Assembly (NCBI GenBank): GCA_015039315.1
Contig: WIDE01000119.1
Span: 21,774 to 85,773, forward strand
Source of the DNA: Clavulina sp. PMI_390
Taxonomy: Eukaryota > Basidiomycota > Agaricomycetes > Cantharellales > Hydnaceae
DNA length: 64,000 nucleotides
Reading direction: 5' to 3'
Shown: positions 12,000-22,288 of the stretch, piece by piece
Position numbering within the stretch: position 1 is the stretch's first letter
How the letters are laid out: every line of letters begins with the position of its first letter
Position numbers and translations under genes: made by a program
The notes under the pieces: model-generated
What the model was told of the DNA's origin: nothing
The model's input: the letters and a program-made list of their open reading frames with translations, nothing else
The model's database searches: none

Positions 12000-12125
12000 G
12001 CAAGCCCGATTGCTTGATAGACTCATCGAGCCGTCGAGCCATCGAAAACCTTCAAGGATGGCTCGATGGCTCGGAAGCTCGATTTGGCCAGATCGAACAC
12101 GATCGAGCAGGATCGAGCATAAAGA
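12000..12125. repeat. GATCGAGC-rich cluster
   Basis: This segment carries many overlapping atcgag / ctcgat words in both orientations, giving dense local dyad symmetry. A similar cluster lies at 10168-10228, inside the same inverted-repeat-bounded interval. I see no coding signal. Confidence 0.4.
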
Positions 12126-12744
12126 GGTTCCCTGATGCGAGCCATCCCTCCTCCTCGAGTCAATTGCATGTAGCTTGTCATAAACGTAGGCAACGAGGTC
12201 CAAACTTCGCATAGCATTGTATAGTGTACGTTAGAGGCCGCTACCGATATCTGAGGGTCGATTGCCATCTAGGAAGCCGCGCGCGGAGGCACGAGGCATG
12301 AGGTGCCAATTGATCTAGTGAAAATCTTCAGTGAAGCCGGTATAATAACCAGATCTCTCTTCCAACGTCTTCTTAGCACCTCTCCCGACGGTCTGGACCC
12401 TACCTCAGTGAGTTCTGGGATGGATGATGTCATCATCTTCCGTCGAGTGAAAACCAACATAATATTCTATCTTTGATCATTGTGGGGGGCAGAGACACCT
12501 ATGTAAGATGCCTCGAGTCATATCTCCAAGTACAAAAGCTTCGTGGACGCTGCAAGCAGCGGCGCTGCAGACCGACTCGAGGAGGGGTGAATGCTCACGA
12601 GACCCTGATGTCCGCCACCGCGCTTTCTGCTGGAACCTCAATCCGACTCTCAAAGTTTCTGTGCCTATATAGATACAGTTGACCACCTGCGCATGCTGTC
12701 AAAGCTTGGTGAGAGGTTTTATATGTAAAAGTCAAATTTTCACG

Positions 12745-12860
12745 AGAGTGGCCCGAGGAGGGGTGAAAAACTGTAAATTACACATTAGAATCCACATTTT
12801 CGACCCACGACCGTCCGCTGCCCATACCAATAGCGTGCACGCATGATTCACAAATACAAC
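12745..12860 (-). repeat. Right arm of an imperfect inverted repeat
   Basis: Carries ccgaggaggggtgaaaaac (12753-12771) and ccaatagcgtg (about 12827-12837), the reverse complements of blocks in 9985-10155. The interval between the arms is about 2.6 kb. Confidence 0.4.
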
Positions 12861-13434
12861 AGAGAAGAATGATTATTTGATATACTAGCGATGGCTGAGG
12901 GTACATGGTTCTATGGAAGATGGGCAATCCATGCGATTTACAATCGGTCCTACTTAATGAATCGGAGTTAGAGGTGGAACTGCATTGGTATTACAAAAAG
13001 ATTTGGAGAATCACGTCAGCTGATGGCAGGACAGGTGACAGACCACACAGGCGCGAAAGGAAGAACGACCTAAATCGGACTCCTCAGATATTGAGCCATT
13101 TAGTTTCATCACAGTTTCATCCATGAAAGCCCGTTTCATCTCTTCTGTGCACTACCACACAGCGCGTTCTACGCACTTCCTATCGCATTTCAATTGTATG
13201 TATCATGTATGCGATCAGCTGAGGCAAGGTTTCATGCCCCCTATTTCGTCCCCCCATCTCATCGCCTTGCCCATCGAGCGATTCTGTCGCTTTCACGTGT
13301 AATTATCCAGCTGCCTGAATTTTGAGCCATCTCTAGCCACCTTGAGCGTTCTCGAAAACAGTGAGCCAACATGGGTACCCGGTGATTTATTTTCCTCCAT
13401 TATCTGAATATTTTTGCAGAACATCACACATACG

Positions 13435-14256
13435 ATGAGGCCTCAACTGGATCAGACGAGTGTTCCGACGGCGGAAAATGTCCGCAGCCCCCAGGTAAGT
13501 GACTGTCATTGGATAGGCTGTACATATATTGAGCAAATCATCTCACTTCTAAGCCCGCTTCGGGAGTGGAAGGGAGGACAAATGCAATGTCTCATATTCC
13601 TATCGACAGCCAACAAACCCCCCTACCTGGCACCCAGGCCAATGAAGAGACACGCCCCCATTCTGTAGATGCTTCGCGCGGTGGTAGGCACACAACGGCA
13701 TCAAATATCCCAACCCTTGCTACTCAAATTAATTAAGATATCATCACAGGTATCTACTATGTAACAAACCCTTTTTTCCCGCTAGCTCCTCCAAATTATC
13801 CAGAGAACTACTCTGTGCCGTATGTTTACCAAGAGGCAGCGACTATCAGCCCACTTTCCTTTATGACGCTCCAACTTCATCACGTACACCCATCTCTCCG
13901 CAACCTTGCGACTCATTTACCGCAATATTTTCCGTCCGTAAACAGGTTACTCCCCGTTGACATGGTTATGGCATGTTCTCCCACCTCTGAACCAATTACT
14001 GCTATGCAGACAGTCCTTGATGGTATGTTCATCATATTCTCGGTAGAATTTTCAAAACATCTCAATCTATGGAACTCACTTCTTCTACATGATGAAAAGC
14101 ATCGACCTTTCAGCTCCATTAAAAAAAAACAAGTGGCTCCGAGTAAGCGAATGGTGTTGGAACGGAGCTCAGACTTGGAGCTGGAATGGTATCCTTGGCG
14201 AAGCTGCTGCTATTAGCACTATAATCACAACGGTGCTCGTGATCGCAGGGAAATGA
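13435..14256 (+). CDS. Putative tail-anchored protein (TA-2)
   Basis: Exons 13435-13494, 13554-13683, 13786-14022 and 14114-14256 join in phase to 189 aa. The first exon is exactly 60 nt, as in TA-3. The body is polar and Pro/Ser/Thr-rich without recognisable domains. The C-terminus has a Trp-rich amphipathic segment (RVSEWCWNGAQTWSWNGILG), then AAAISTIITTVLVIAGK and the stop: one membrane helix with a single terminal Lys. This end is nearly the same as in the genes ending at 16119 and 59320, so they are paralogues. A C-terminal helix suggests post-translational insertion into the ER or outer mitochondrial membrane, but no localisation is proven. Function unknown. Confidence 0.6.
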
Positions 14257-15303
14257 GATGGGCCGGTACAAATAGAAAGGTGCAGGGCTATGCGAGGCTA
14301 GCGTAAACGGGCCGTCCACTCCTCCAACGCGCTTTCATATGTTCTTATGCGCTCGATTTGTTGATACTGTCGTGCTTTCTCATTGCTTTCTCGGACCATT
14401 ATGTCGTTAGTAACAGTTAATCGGTACCCGACAACCCAGAATATGAACTTGTGTAGGAAGATATTTAGCCTCACTCGCAGAGAATAACTGGGCGATTCTC
14501 TCAAAAATATATCGTTCGGGAAGGCTCCGTAGATTGTCGCAACGGGGCTTCGACTGCAACTACAGCAACACTGGTCAGGTGCTATGTCGTATGCAAGAGA
14601 TTAGGAAAGGTAGGTTACTAGTAATCACTTCATGGACGGAAAAGTGCCTACCCCTTACACACTCCATTGGCTTCGATTTGTCAATCCTAACGGGTCCCCG
14701 AGCACAGGACCATGCCTTTCCGTGATGCTATACCACCGCCCCAAATCTTCATACATGTGTAGGTTGAGTTCAATTGTCGATGGAATCTTTCGCAAATTGC
14801 TCCTAATTTATGAGCTGGCCAATTTGAAATACATGTACTGACCAGAATGATTCTCACGCCACGACTTGACAGGGTGGAGAGTAATATTCAAATTGAGCCG
14901 GCCCCCCCCCGTTCAAGGCAACTCTTTCGCAGAAGGTTACCGTAAATACTATGATTCTGGGCTACCGAGTTTCGTTGAAATGTGATCCAGGGCACATTCC
15001 AGTCCAAGGGTATAAAGGACCCACCTCAGGTTTTGTAATCCCCTTCACCTCCTCCGATCACTTCTCATATCGATTCCCCATCCACAAACGGGCTGCCATA
15101 ACGCAAAAGCACTGAAAGGGACTAGCATAAATCGCCTTCGCTTCGCTTCATAAGGTAAATTCTGCGCGCGATTGTCCACCTTACCTAACTCTGAGGGATC
15201 ATCGGATCCCTTACTCAATATTGGGACAATGAGCTATGTGCCAGTACATGGACGATTATCTGTCTCATTTGGCTCCCTATGTTCATAGAATTTTGAAGGT
15301 CGG
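14257..15303. other. Intergenic between TA-2 and TA-3
   Basis: No gene seen. A TATA-like gtataaagga lies at about 15009-15018, roughly 285 bp before the TA-3 ATG. A C homopolymer is at about 14902-14911. Confidence 0.35.
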
Positions 15304-16119
15304 ATGACGAATAATTTCCGGGAAGCATCCTCTTCAACTGACGCGATCACTTGCGGCCAACTAGTGGGTGAACATTATGGTTCTAAGTGTCTCACGCTGA
15401 CTAGTACTAAACTCCTTAGGCCCGTGGTCTGGGGGCTGAGAATAGGCCGGGCTCGGCCTGTATACTATCCCTTTATACTCCTCTTCTTCTCCATCCCAAC
15501 CCTGTTGGCATTCAGGTCATCGAGGAGGAAAGACCATCTCACCACAGTAAGCACAATCCGACTGATTGCATTGTATTCTTGTTCCTCGATCTCACACACA
15601 TTTACCCACAGATATCGCCCCAGTGGCAGATGTGGTCTTTCAGCAACATCAAACCATTCTCACTTCTTTAGAAACCGAGCCCATCACGCAACCATTACCC
15701 TTTCGACAACACAGATCGCAGCCCAGCCCAGTTCAGATTATGCCGCTCAAATATCATCTTCAAACTCCCACAAACGATACCCCGAGGAACGCAAGTGTAA
15801 AGTATCCTTCCCCGCCCGGGGATGGATCACTTCCACTCTACATGATTCTCGCATATCCTCCCTCACCGACACCCACCACACAACCAAAACCTGACGGTAC
15901 GTTTCCTTTCAGTATACACCGCTTCCTGCTTCCCTGAGACAAACTTTCTTTGGCACTGCCTAAGGTTTAGAACATCTGGCACCGCCAAGTAGCCAGCCGC
16001 TCCAAGCTAGAGAACGGTTTCGGGACAGATTTCGGACCTGGAGCTGGAATAGTATCCTGGGCACAGCTGCCGCCATTAGCACCGTGGTTGCGACGGTGCT
16101 CGTAATCATCGGACGGTGA
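15304..16119 (+). CDS. Putative tail-anchored protein (TA-3)
   Basis: Exons 15304-15363 (60 nt), 15516-15546 (31 nt), 15612-15896 and 15965-16119 join in phase to 176 aa. The body is Pro/Gln/Thr-rich and apparently disordered. The last exon encodes a basic linker (QARERFRDRFR), the signature TWSWNSILGTAAAIST, and a helix VVATVLVIIGR ending at the stop. Compared with TA-2 and TA-4, the Trp/Ser-Trp-Asn motif, the AAAIST motif and the terminal basic residue are conserved, while the rest of the protein is barely alignable. Conservation restricted to the membrane anchor suggests that membrane targeting is the constrained property. Function unknown. Confidence 0.6.
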
Positions 16120-16638
16120 GGTGGATCAGTGTCAATAAGAACAGTCAAGACCAGAGTAAGGTGGTACCAAGGGGTCCCTTCCATTCCTCTGGCACGCTTT
16201 CGAACTTTTTTCTTTAACTGCTTTCCTTTCTCTCTTTGTGGCTATCCTGCCTCTGCGTTTGTTCCCAGAGCTCGGCGCCGTATACCTATTAATCATCAGC
16301 CGATACCCATTGATCAAGAATATACTTCGTGTACTAAAGGAGCATAAGATCACGCGCAGACGACACCTAGGCCACGTTTGCCAGGGCAACATGATAGATT
16401 GTTCGAAAGGGCGTGGGCGTAAGCAGTAGCAAAAAGCTGGATATCGTGTGATAGTTATGGGAAGATACAATGGTAGCCTTGTTGAGGGGCAAGTGAATCG
16501 TTGCCCAAGTTGTTGGCTACTACACATGGATGCATTTATCCGTCGTCTATGGAGTCGGAAAGCGCAGGTACGATAAAGCCAATGAGGATTTGGTCGATGG
16601 TTAGCAGGTCGAGCATGGAAGGATATTGACGATAAGAA
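16120..16638. other. Intergenic between TA-3 and the CYSTM gene
   Basis: The two genes converge here. A 173-codon open frame on the minus strand (16132-16653) is not supported: it lacks composition or motifs typical of the neighbouring genes and probably covers the 3' end of the CYSTM gene. Confidence 0.35.
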
Positions 16639-17520
16639 CGCACAAGCACACATCTGGCAGCACTCCTCAATCTCGCAGCACTAGATATGTTGAGAACAAG
16701 GTTAGGAAAAAAGTTCCATCATGTATCATAGAGACCAAAGGCGGTGCAACTTACGCAGATATCCTCGAGCGCGCAGCAGCATACGCAGCAGGCTGCATGG
16801 CGCAGCGAAGGTGGGCGGGGAATATATTACGCGACGTGCATTCAGATGAAGGGGGTAGGGTCCAAATTAGGCAATTTGAAATTAGAGGGTCTGTCGTCAT
16901 GGTCCATTGATGCCGTCACTTACCGAGGCAGTCAACTAGAGGATAGGCGAACACAAAATGTGCATGAGCAAGGAGAAGAAAGCAAAAATCAAGATCGAGA
17001 CGTACCACTGTCAGCGCCGTATCAATCGACCCGAGGACACATAGCGAGGTCGCGGGCGTAGGCAAGGGACCCAAGATTCACACACGTTTATAATGAAATC
17101 ATGGTGAGGGAGAGCAAGGAGGGAGAGGTGAGATCATTCGTACCAGTAGTTACCTATCAAGCAAGGGGGGAAGGAAAGCGCCCAGGAGTTAATGCTTCGA
17201 GATAACCTAATGGGGTACTCAAGTGCACTCACCTCCACCACGGAGACGGAGAGCCTTGTTTTCTTGGGTTTGCTGCTGAACAGGGGCAGCCTGGCCAATG
17301 ACTGCGACGTTGAGCCCGATCCCGCGTCGAGATTAAGGGTGCATGGTCAAGTGGAGCGAGTGGAACAATGTTGATTATCAGCACGCGCACACCAACAACG
17401 TTGCCTGAGCGCCTGATACTTACCCATCTGGTTGGTCCCTGTGGGCTGAGCACCGCCAGCGGGCTGCTGGACTTGGGTGTCAACGGTCTGTTGCTTGGAG
17501 GAGAACCAGGAGGAGAACAT
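16639..17520 (-). CDS. Cysteine-rich CYSTM-type small protein
   Basis: Exons on the minus strand are 17424-17520, 17233-17301, 16924-16935 (12 nt), 16755-16792 and a last exon starting at 16680, joined in phase. The protein starts MFSSWFSSKQQ, continues with a Gln/Pro/Gly-rich stretch, then KALRLRGGG. It ends in a dense cysteine block: DCLG, ACCVCCCALEDIC, CCEIEECCQM. A polar N-terminus followed by a Cys-rich amphipathic C-terminus is the layout of CYSTM (cysteine-rich transmembrane module) proteins, small membrane-associated proteins linked to stress tolerance. I could not settle the last few residues; one splice choice gives a stop shortly after CCQM. A TATA box about 75 bp upstream of the ATG suggests regulated or strong expression. 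Confidence 0.65.
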
Positions 17521-17591
17521 GGTTGAGATGATGGGCAGGTGTGGTGGTGGAGAGATGGGGGTGAGGCAGTGAAGATTCGCTTGGCAGGTCT

Positions 17592-17604
17592 TTTTATATA
17601 AAAC
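17592..17604 (-). promoter_or_regulatory. TATA box of the CYSTM gene
   Basis: Read on the minus strand, tttatataaaa lies 72-84 bp before the ATG at 17520, a good distance for a fungal TATA element. Confidence 0.55.
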
Positions 17605-18049
17605 CGTGGGACCATTCATGATTCGAACGCATTTTGCCACCCTCCAACGTGCCCAGGGCGATAAACCCTGGATGTGAAAATTCGAACTCTGACTTTCGAC
17701 GACCGAGAAGGAGAAGAAGAAAACTCCCGACAGACAGTTATTATAATTGCTGCCGTGAGCCTCTCGATCGATGTCGACATCGTTAATGACCGTGCACGAA
17801 ATCAATTAGGTTTTGTTCATACCCCAGCATGAATCATCGAGCCTGGCCCATGATTCATAGATAACAGTGATAGCAGTTCATTCGGCTTTCCTGGGCGGCC
17901 GTGCACCGGGGCTTGGGAGCCGCTTGGCATGCCCCACGTGCAGTGAGTGACAGGCCCCGCCGTGAGCTTTCTTGGTTGGTGCTTATGCCATCATATGAAA
18001 CTCGTCGCGCCATCATATCAACTTGACTCTCTCTCTCTTTCTTGCCACC
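17605..18049. promoter_or_regulatory. Divergent promoter region, CYSTM gene / Pol IV
   Basis: No coding signal. A CACGTG palindrome is present at about 17934-17939, a possible bHLH (E-box) site. A CT repeat lies immediately before the Pol IV start. Confidence 0.4.
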
Positions 18050-20549
18050 ATGCCCAAACGACCACGAGCAGATGTTGACTCGTCATCGTCGTCAGATGTT
18101 CCTGACTCCCGAGCCCCTGACGAGTCTGCCCTCTCTGATGCAACACCCGACCATCGACAGCGCGGTCCACTAGCTGGCCTCCGCATACACATCATCGATG
18201 CGAAGCTCAGGCTCTCTTCATCGTCATCTAACGGCAGCACTCTCGATTCTGAAGCTGCTCAGCTACACTCTTTGGCTGAGAAAATGGGCGCAGCTAGCGT
18301 AAACGAAGGTCGTATTGAGGACGCGGATGTCATCATCACTCGAATATCAGCGCCTAAGAGGCTAGCACGACATATCTCCCTGGACCAAGCGGTTCGTATA
18401 TATGCTCCTTCGAGCGCATGAACTCTGCCCCCTTCAACATCAACGGCCCCATCACTGAATGCCGCTCGCTATCTGCCTTCCTGGATGCATAGATAATGAA
18501 AAATATCGTGAAACCTGAGTGGCTCCTCGAATGCGAACGCACCAGTTCATTCATCTCCCCAGATGATTATGCTGCCATACCTTCTTTGTTATCTGAGATC
18601 CCGGTAGCTTCGACCTCCAGGGACACCCCGAGTCGAATATCCAATGGCTTGGCCCCTCCGATACAAGTTACCCCTCCTAATCGCAGTCCCACCCCTTCAG
18701 CACCTACACCATCGTCTCAAGCTGCACCCACGGATCCTCGCATATCTTGGAAGGCACCCTATGCGACCCATCGAATCAGCCCTCTTGCCTGTCCGAATCA
18801 AGAGATCGTCGCCCAACTCGCTATCATCATGCGAAGAAGACATCTTGATAGGGAGCAGACGGGCGAGCTGGCGTATGCGAGGGCTATCGCTGGAATCAAA
18901 GGTCTGTATTTCTAGCTCTGCAGCTGTTCTCGCCAATGCTTATAGTTCCTGCAACTACCAGCGTATCCCAAGAAGATCACATCGGCGGAAGAAGTGGCCA
19001 AGATTCCATACTGCTCTGAGAGCATTCAGACCAAAGTGGAAGAGTTTCTTGAGGATGGTGTGATGGCTCTCGCAGGTCAGTCGTGCAACGTCGTTACTTT
19101 GGTCATGATCACTAAGAGATGTTGATACCAACATTATCCAGAAGAGACGCAGCTGTCATCAAAATATCAGATTTTGGCGTTATTCGTCGGGGTATATGGA
19201 ATTGGTCCCAAGAAAGCGAACGAGCTCTACAACGAAGGGCACAGATCGCTAGACGACTTGCGGAGGCGGTTCAAGGGGAGCGACGAAGCCGCTTCAGGAC
19301 ACTCTCCTTCTAGCACTGCCGTCAAAGGTGCCTCGAAAGGGAAAAGAGTCAAAACGGACCGAGAGCGCGAGCCGTGGACTATCGAGGCTGCCCTAAGTGT
19401 TCATGACGAGCTGCAGCTCAAGTTCAGTTGTTGTCATTATTTACTGTCCCTCGATGCCTCAAGCTGACTGACACGATGTGTAGGATCCCACGTGCGGAGG
19501 TGGAGGAGATAGCGCACGAGGTGTCTCTGAGGCTAGCACGAATCGGCCGAGGGTTCGAATATACCATCTGTGGAGGGTAATTTTCTTATTCGTTCTTGGA
19601 GTTGGGCATGCAGTGGTGACATGTACTGTTCACGTAGTTATCGCCGCGGCAAGGAGTTCTCTAATGACGTCGATATATTGATCAGTCGTCCTGGCTCGGA
19701 TGAGAAGGACATGGCTCACTGCTGCCAAACTCTTGTCGGACAGCTACAAGACTCAGGTGTGTAGCTGTTATTTCGGCAACCTGCCTACCTCAACACATTG
19801 CTCTAAACCAATTTGTTCTCCCCTAAAGGTCTTATCACACATTTGATTCGTAAGCTCTATTTTTGACCAGCCGTTCCACGCTTATCGTCGTTCCATTCCA
19901 GACCTTTCTACATACACATCTGATAATGGAGCTTTCTACGCTGCCAAGCGCGTCCTAGGAGGGAAAAACGAGTATATACTTCCCCGCTTCCTATACATCA
20001 CCTGCTCATTGCTTACCACCTGTCCGATTATTACTAGAACATGGGGATTCGACTCGCTTGATAAAGCTCTCACAGTATACAAGATGACAGACCGTCCCGA
20101 CCGAGTTCATCGACGTGTGGATTTCATCTTTGCTCCTTGGTCGGTCTATTGGACCGCAGTAGTCGGTTGGTAAGTGCAGCATTCGATCAATGAGTGGCTA
20201 TGTCACTGACTTGACCCATCGACAGGACTGGGTCCACGCAATTCGAGCGTGATATCCGGCGGTGGTCCAAAGATCATTGGTACGCTTCTTTCTTCAGCTT
20301 TGCAATTCGGCTTCACAAGTCTCTCACAAATGCAATCGTCGCCAAACAGTGGGATAAAGTTTGATAGCACGGGAATGTGAGTACAGACTTCCAGACGTCG
20401 GATCCAGATTCTTTCAATTAAGTTCCACTAGGGTGAGGATAGCAAACGCCCAACCCATCTATGCGCGAAGCGAACGAGAAGTGTTTGAGGTTCTGGATTT
20501 GCCATGGATAGATCCAACAATGCGGAACGCCGACTATGCACCTGTCTGA
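18050..20549 (+). CDS. POL4: DNA polymerase IV / lambda-like (family X) with BRCT domain
   Basis: Twelve exons (18050-18391, 18493-18901, 18962-19075, 19142-19421, 19484-19576, 19638-19756, 19829-19849, 19902-19971, 20038-20169, 20226-20279, 20350-20376, 20432-20549) join to 592 aa. After an acidic Ser-rich start, a BRCT-like domain occupies about residues 44-165 (AGLRIHIIDAKL, ISLDQAIMKNIVKPEWLLEC). The 8-kDa/fingers region has a helix-hairpin-helix (VYGIGPKKANELY). The palm has the family X signature GGYRRGKEFSNDVDILI near 412-428 with the two metal-binding Asp residues, and RRVDFIFAP with the third. WTGSTQFERDIR and the ending LPWIDPTMRNAD are also typical. Such enzymes fill short gaps during end joining and base excision repair. 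Two exons are only 21 and 27 nt. It converges with the uS4m gene. Confidence 0.9.
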
Positions 20550-20789
20550 GCATGAGGAGTTTCTCAGGTGTATTGCTGTTGCTTGGGTGCTGTCAGGTAG
20601 GGCGGTTCTTAAACAGAAGCTTATTTTGCCTGTTATGAAAAAAAAACTTCAAGCGGGTCGACTGAAATGGGGGGGATGGGATAAGCAGTGGTTTGATATG
20701 ATGGGCTCCAGAAACGATCCCATAATATCAACATTAGTTTGGGAAGATAGGAGTAACATAGCTGTACTAAGGATGCGCATGATAGCACC

Positions 20790-21923
20790 TTACTTCCTAG
20801 TGAACTGAGGATTCTTCCACCTCGACAGGATTCCTCCCTTCCTCTCCCGACTTCTCCTCTTAGCATACCATTCCCACGCGAACCGCATCACCTCACCACC
20901 AGCGTCGTACGGCGAAGGTACCTCGCTGTACCCAGGTCGGGCGGTGGGGTGGCGGACGTACACGGCTGAGCAAGTCGCTGGGTTTGCCTCAATGTAGGCG
21001 GGAAGGAAGAGGAATGGGCTGGCGTATGGCGGGAACTCGAAGGTTGGCTTAGGAGTGGGTTTGGATGATGTGGAAGGGGTTGGTGAGGAGGGCGTTGAGG
21101 CTTCTTCGACAGCCTCGCCTTCAGGTGCTGCAGCTGACTCGGTTGCAGCATCCTCAGAAGCGGCAGAGGAAGTTTTTTGGGCTGCAGAAGGCTGGTTCAG
21201 GATGATCATAGCTTCTGGGTCGACAGTCACCATGTCGCCAGGGCTGAGACGGAAGTTCGCATTGGTTTGCTGAGGACAGAGAGCAAAGTCAGATTAAGAG
21301 GCCCACGCAGCAGAATGTATGCAAGAACGATAACATACCAGCTCCCCATTCACGCGCACATTACGATGAATCACCATCTGACGCGACTGGTACACGCTAG
21401 GTGCAAAACAGCACCTGAAGAGGAACACGTCTAACCTCCTCTCCAGCTCCATAAACATCAACGTTCCCAAAGGAGTTTGAGCAGAGTGCGCTGCTGCGTC
21501 CTCGCGCTTCCGAAGGAAACTCTGTGCCAAGTCAATCCTCCCACTATATTTGTCAGTGAGATAGCTTCGCTCAGCCTTCTTTCCAGCGTCCGTTTTGTGC
21601 GGTCGCACGTCGGGAAGTCGCTGGGGAAGGAACCAGCGTTTGAAGATTTTCTCGGGGATGTGGTCTCCGTGATAGCCACGGACGAAACGTTTTGAGCGCC
21701 ACCGTTGCTGGAAGAGAGTCATTTCGGAACGCGTGAAAGTGACTTCGTCCTTCACTGGACCAAGAGAGCGTCGCCAGAGAATGTACAGATTGAGTGGCCG
21801 CCACGACTGTGCATACCATGAGAAGGATTAAGCAAAACGACCGAGATATCCCAGAAGCAGAGCGTTTACCATGCGTGGCAGCGAGCGCATTACATCGAAC
21901 GTTGGGCGTGCAGGACCAGGCAT
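20790..21923 (-). CDS. NAM9: Mitochondrial small-subunit ribosomal protein uS4m (Nam9)
   Basis: Minus-strand exons 21870-21923, 21339-21806 and 20790-21269 join in phase to 333 aa. The protein has the S4 N-terminal region (LYILWRRS, KRFVRGYHGDHI, FKRWFLPQRLPDV). The S4 RNA-binding domain follows at about 135-180: ELERRLDVFLFRCCFAPS, SRQMVIHRNVRVNG, FRLSPGDMVTVDPEAM. Next comes an Ala/Ser/Pro/Glu-rich insertion, and the fungal mitochondrial C-terminus with SAVYVRHPTARPGYSEVPSP and YAKRRSRE. It is an early-binding protein of the mitoribosome small subunit, a nuclear suppressor gene (NAM9) in yeast. The start follows from phase and from a short basic N-terminus compatible with import. Confidence 0.87.
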
Positions 21924-22288
21924 AGCTGCAGGCGACCTCCAAATTTCTGGCCTGTTCGAGTTGTCACGTGCCGGCCCCTCGACACAAACAGCTCTCAATC
22001 CAACCTCTCATTTAGTCATTGAGGTTCAAGTAATCTAACATTACTAGGCTCTCAAAGTAAATATAACCAGTCCCCGTGAGATAGGGATGGGATTTATTCA
22101 GACATAGTAAAGTTATCGTCCTGCCTGAGTCGAGCATGAGCACGGACTAGCAACCACATCTGCCTCATGTGCAAAGTCCTCGCAATTTACACATTTTATT
22201 CATGTCTAGCATACGCATACAGGCACTCGGCAATGGCGGATCAAAATTGCAGACGGAATCGGGAGCGGAATCAGAAAGCCGAGAAACC
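21924..22288. other. Intergenic between uS4m and MFS-1
   Basis: Upstream of the uS4m gene and downstream of the MFS-1 stop. No further gene or repeat recognised. Confidence 0.35.

Larger units (their letters stand above)
8606..13434. other. Gene-poor, repeat-rich stretch
   Basis: I cannot assemble any intact gene in these 4.8 kb. The stretch holds an AAT-type microsatellite (about 9000-9012), one copy of the 6.6/9.7-kb repeat, and an inverted-repeat pair at 9985-10155 and 12745-12860. It also has two GATCGAGC-rich segments (10168-10228 and 12000-12125) and coding-looking fragments without starts or consistent splice sites (8885-8985 minus; 10820-11130 plus). Old transposon or pseudogene debris is the simplest reading. 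Confidence 0.4.

Noticed and set aside
12260..12475. Possible hAT transposase tail (VPIDLVKIFSEAG...)
   Set aside because: Only a vague resemblance over a few residues; the hallmark hAT dimerisation motif is absent.
16132..16653. 173-codon minus-strand frame
   Set aside because: No motifs. Overlaps the 3' end of the CYSTM-type gene and the intergenic region; composition unlike neighbouring genes.
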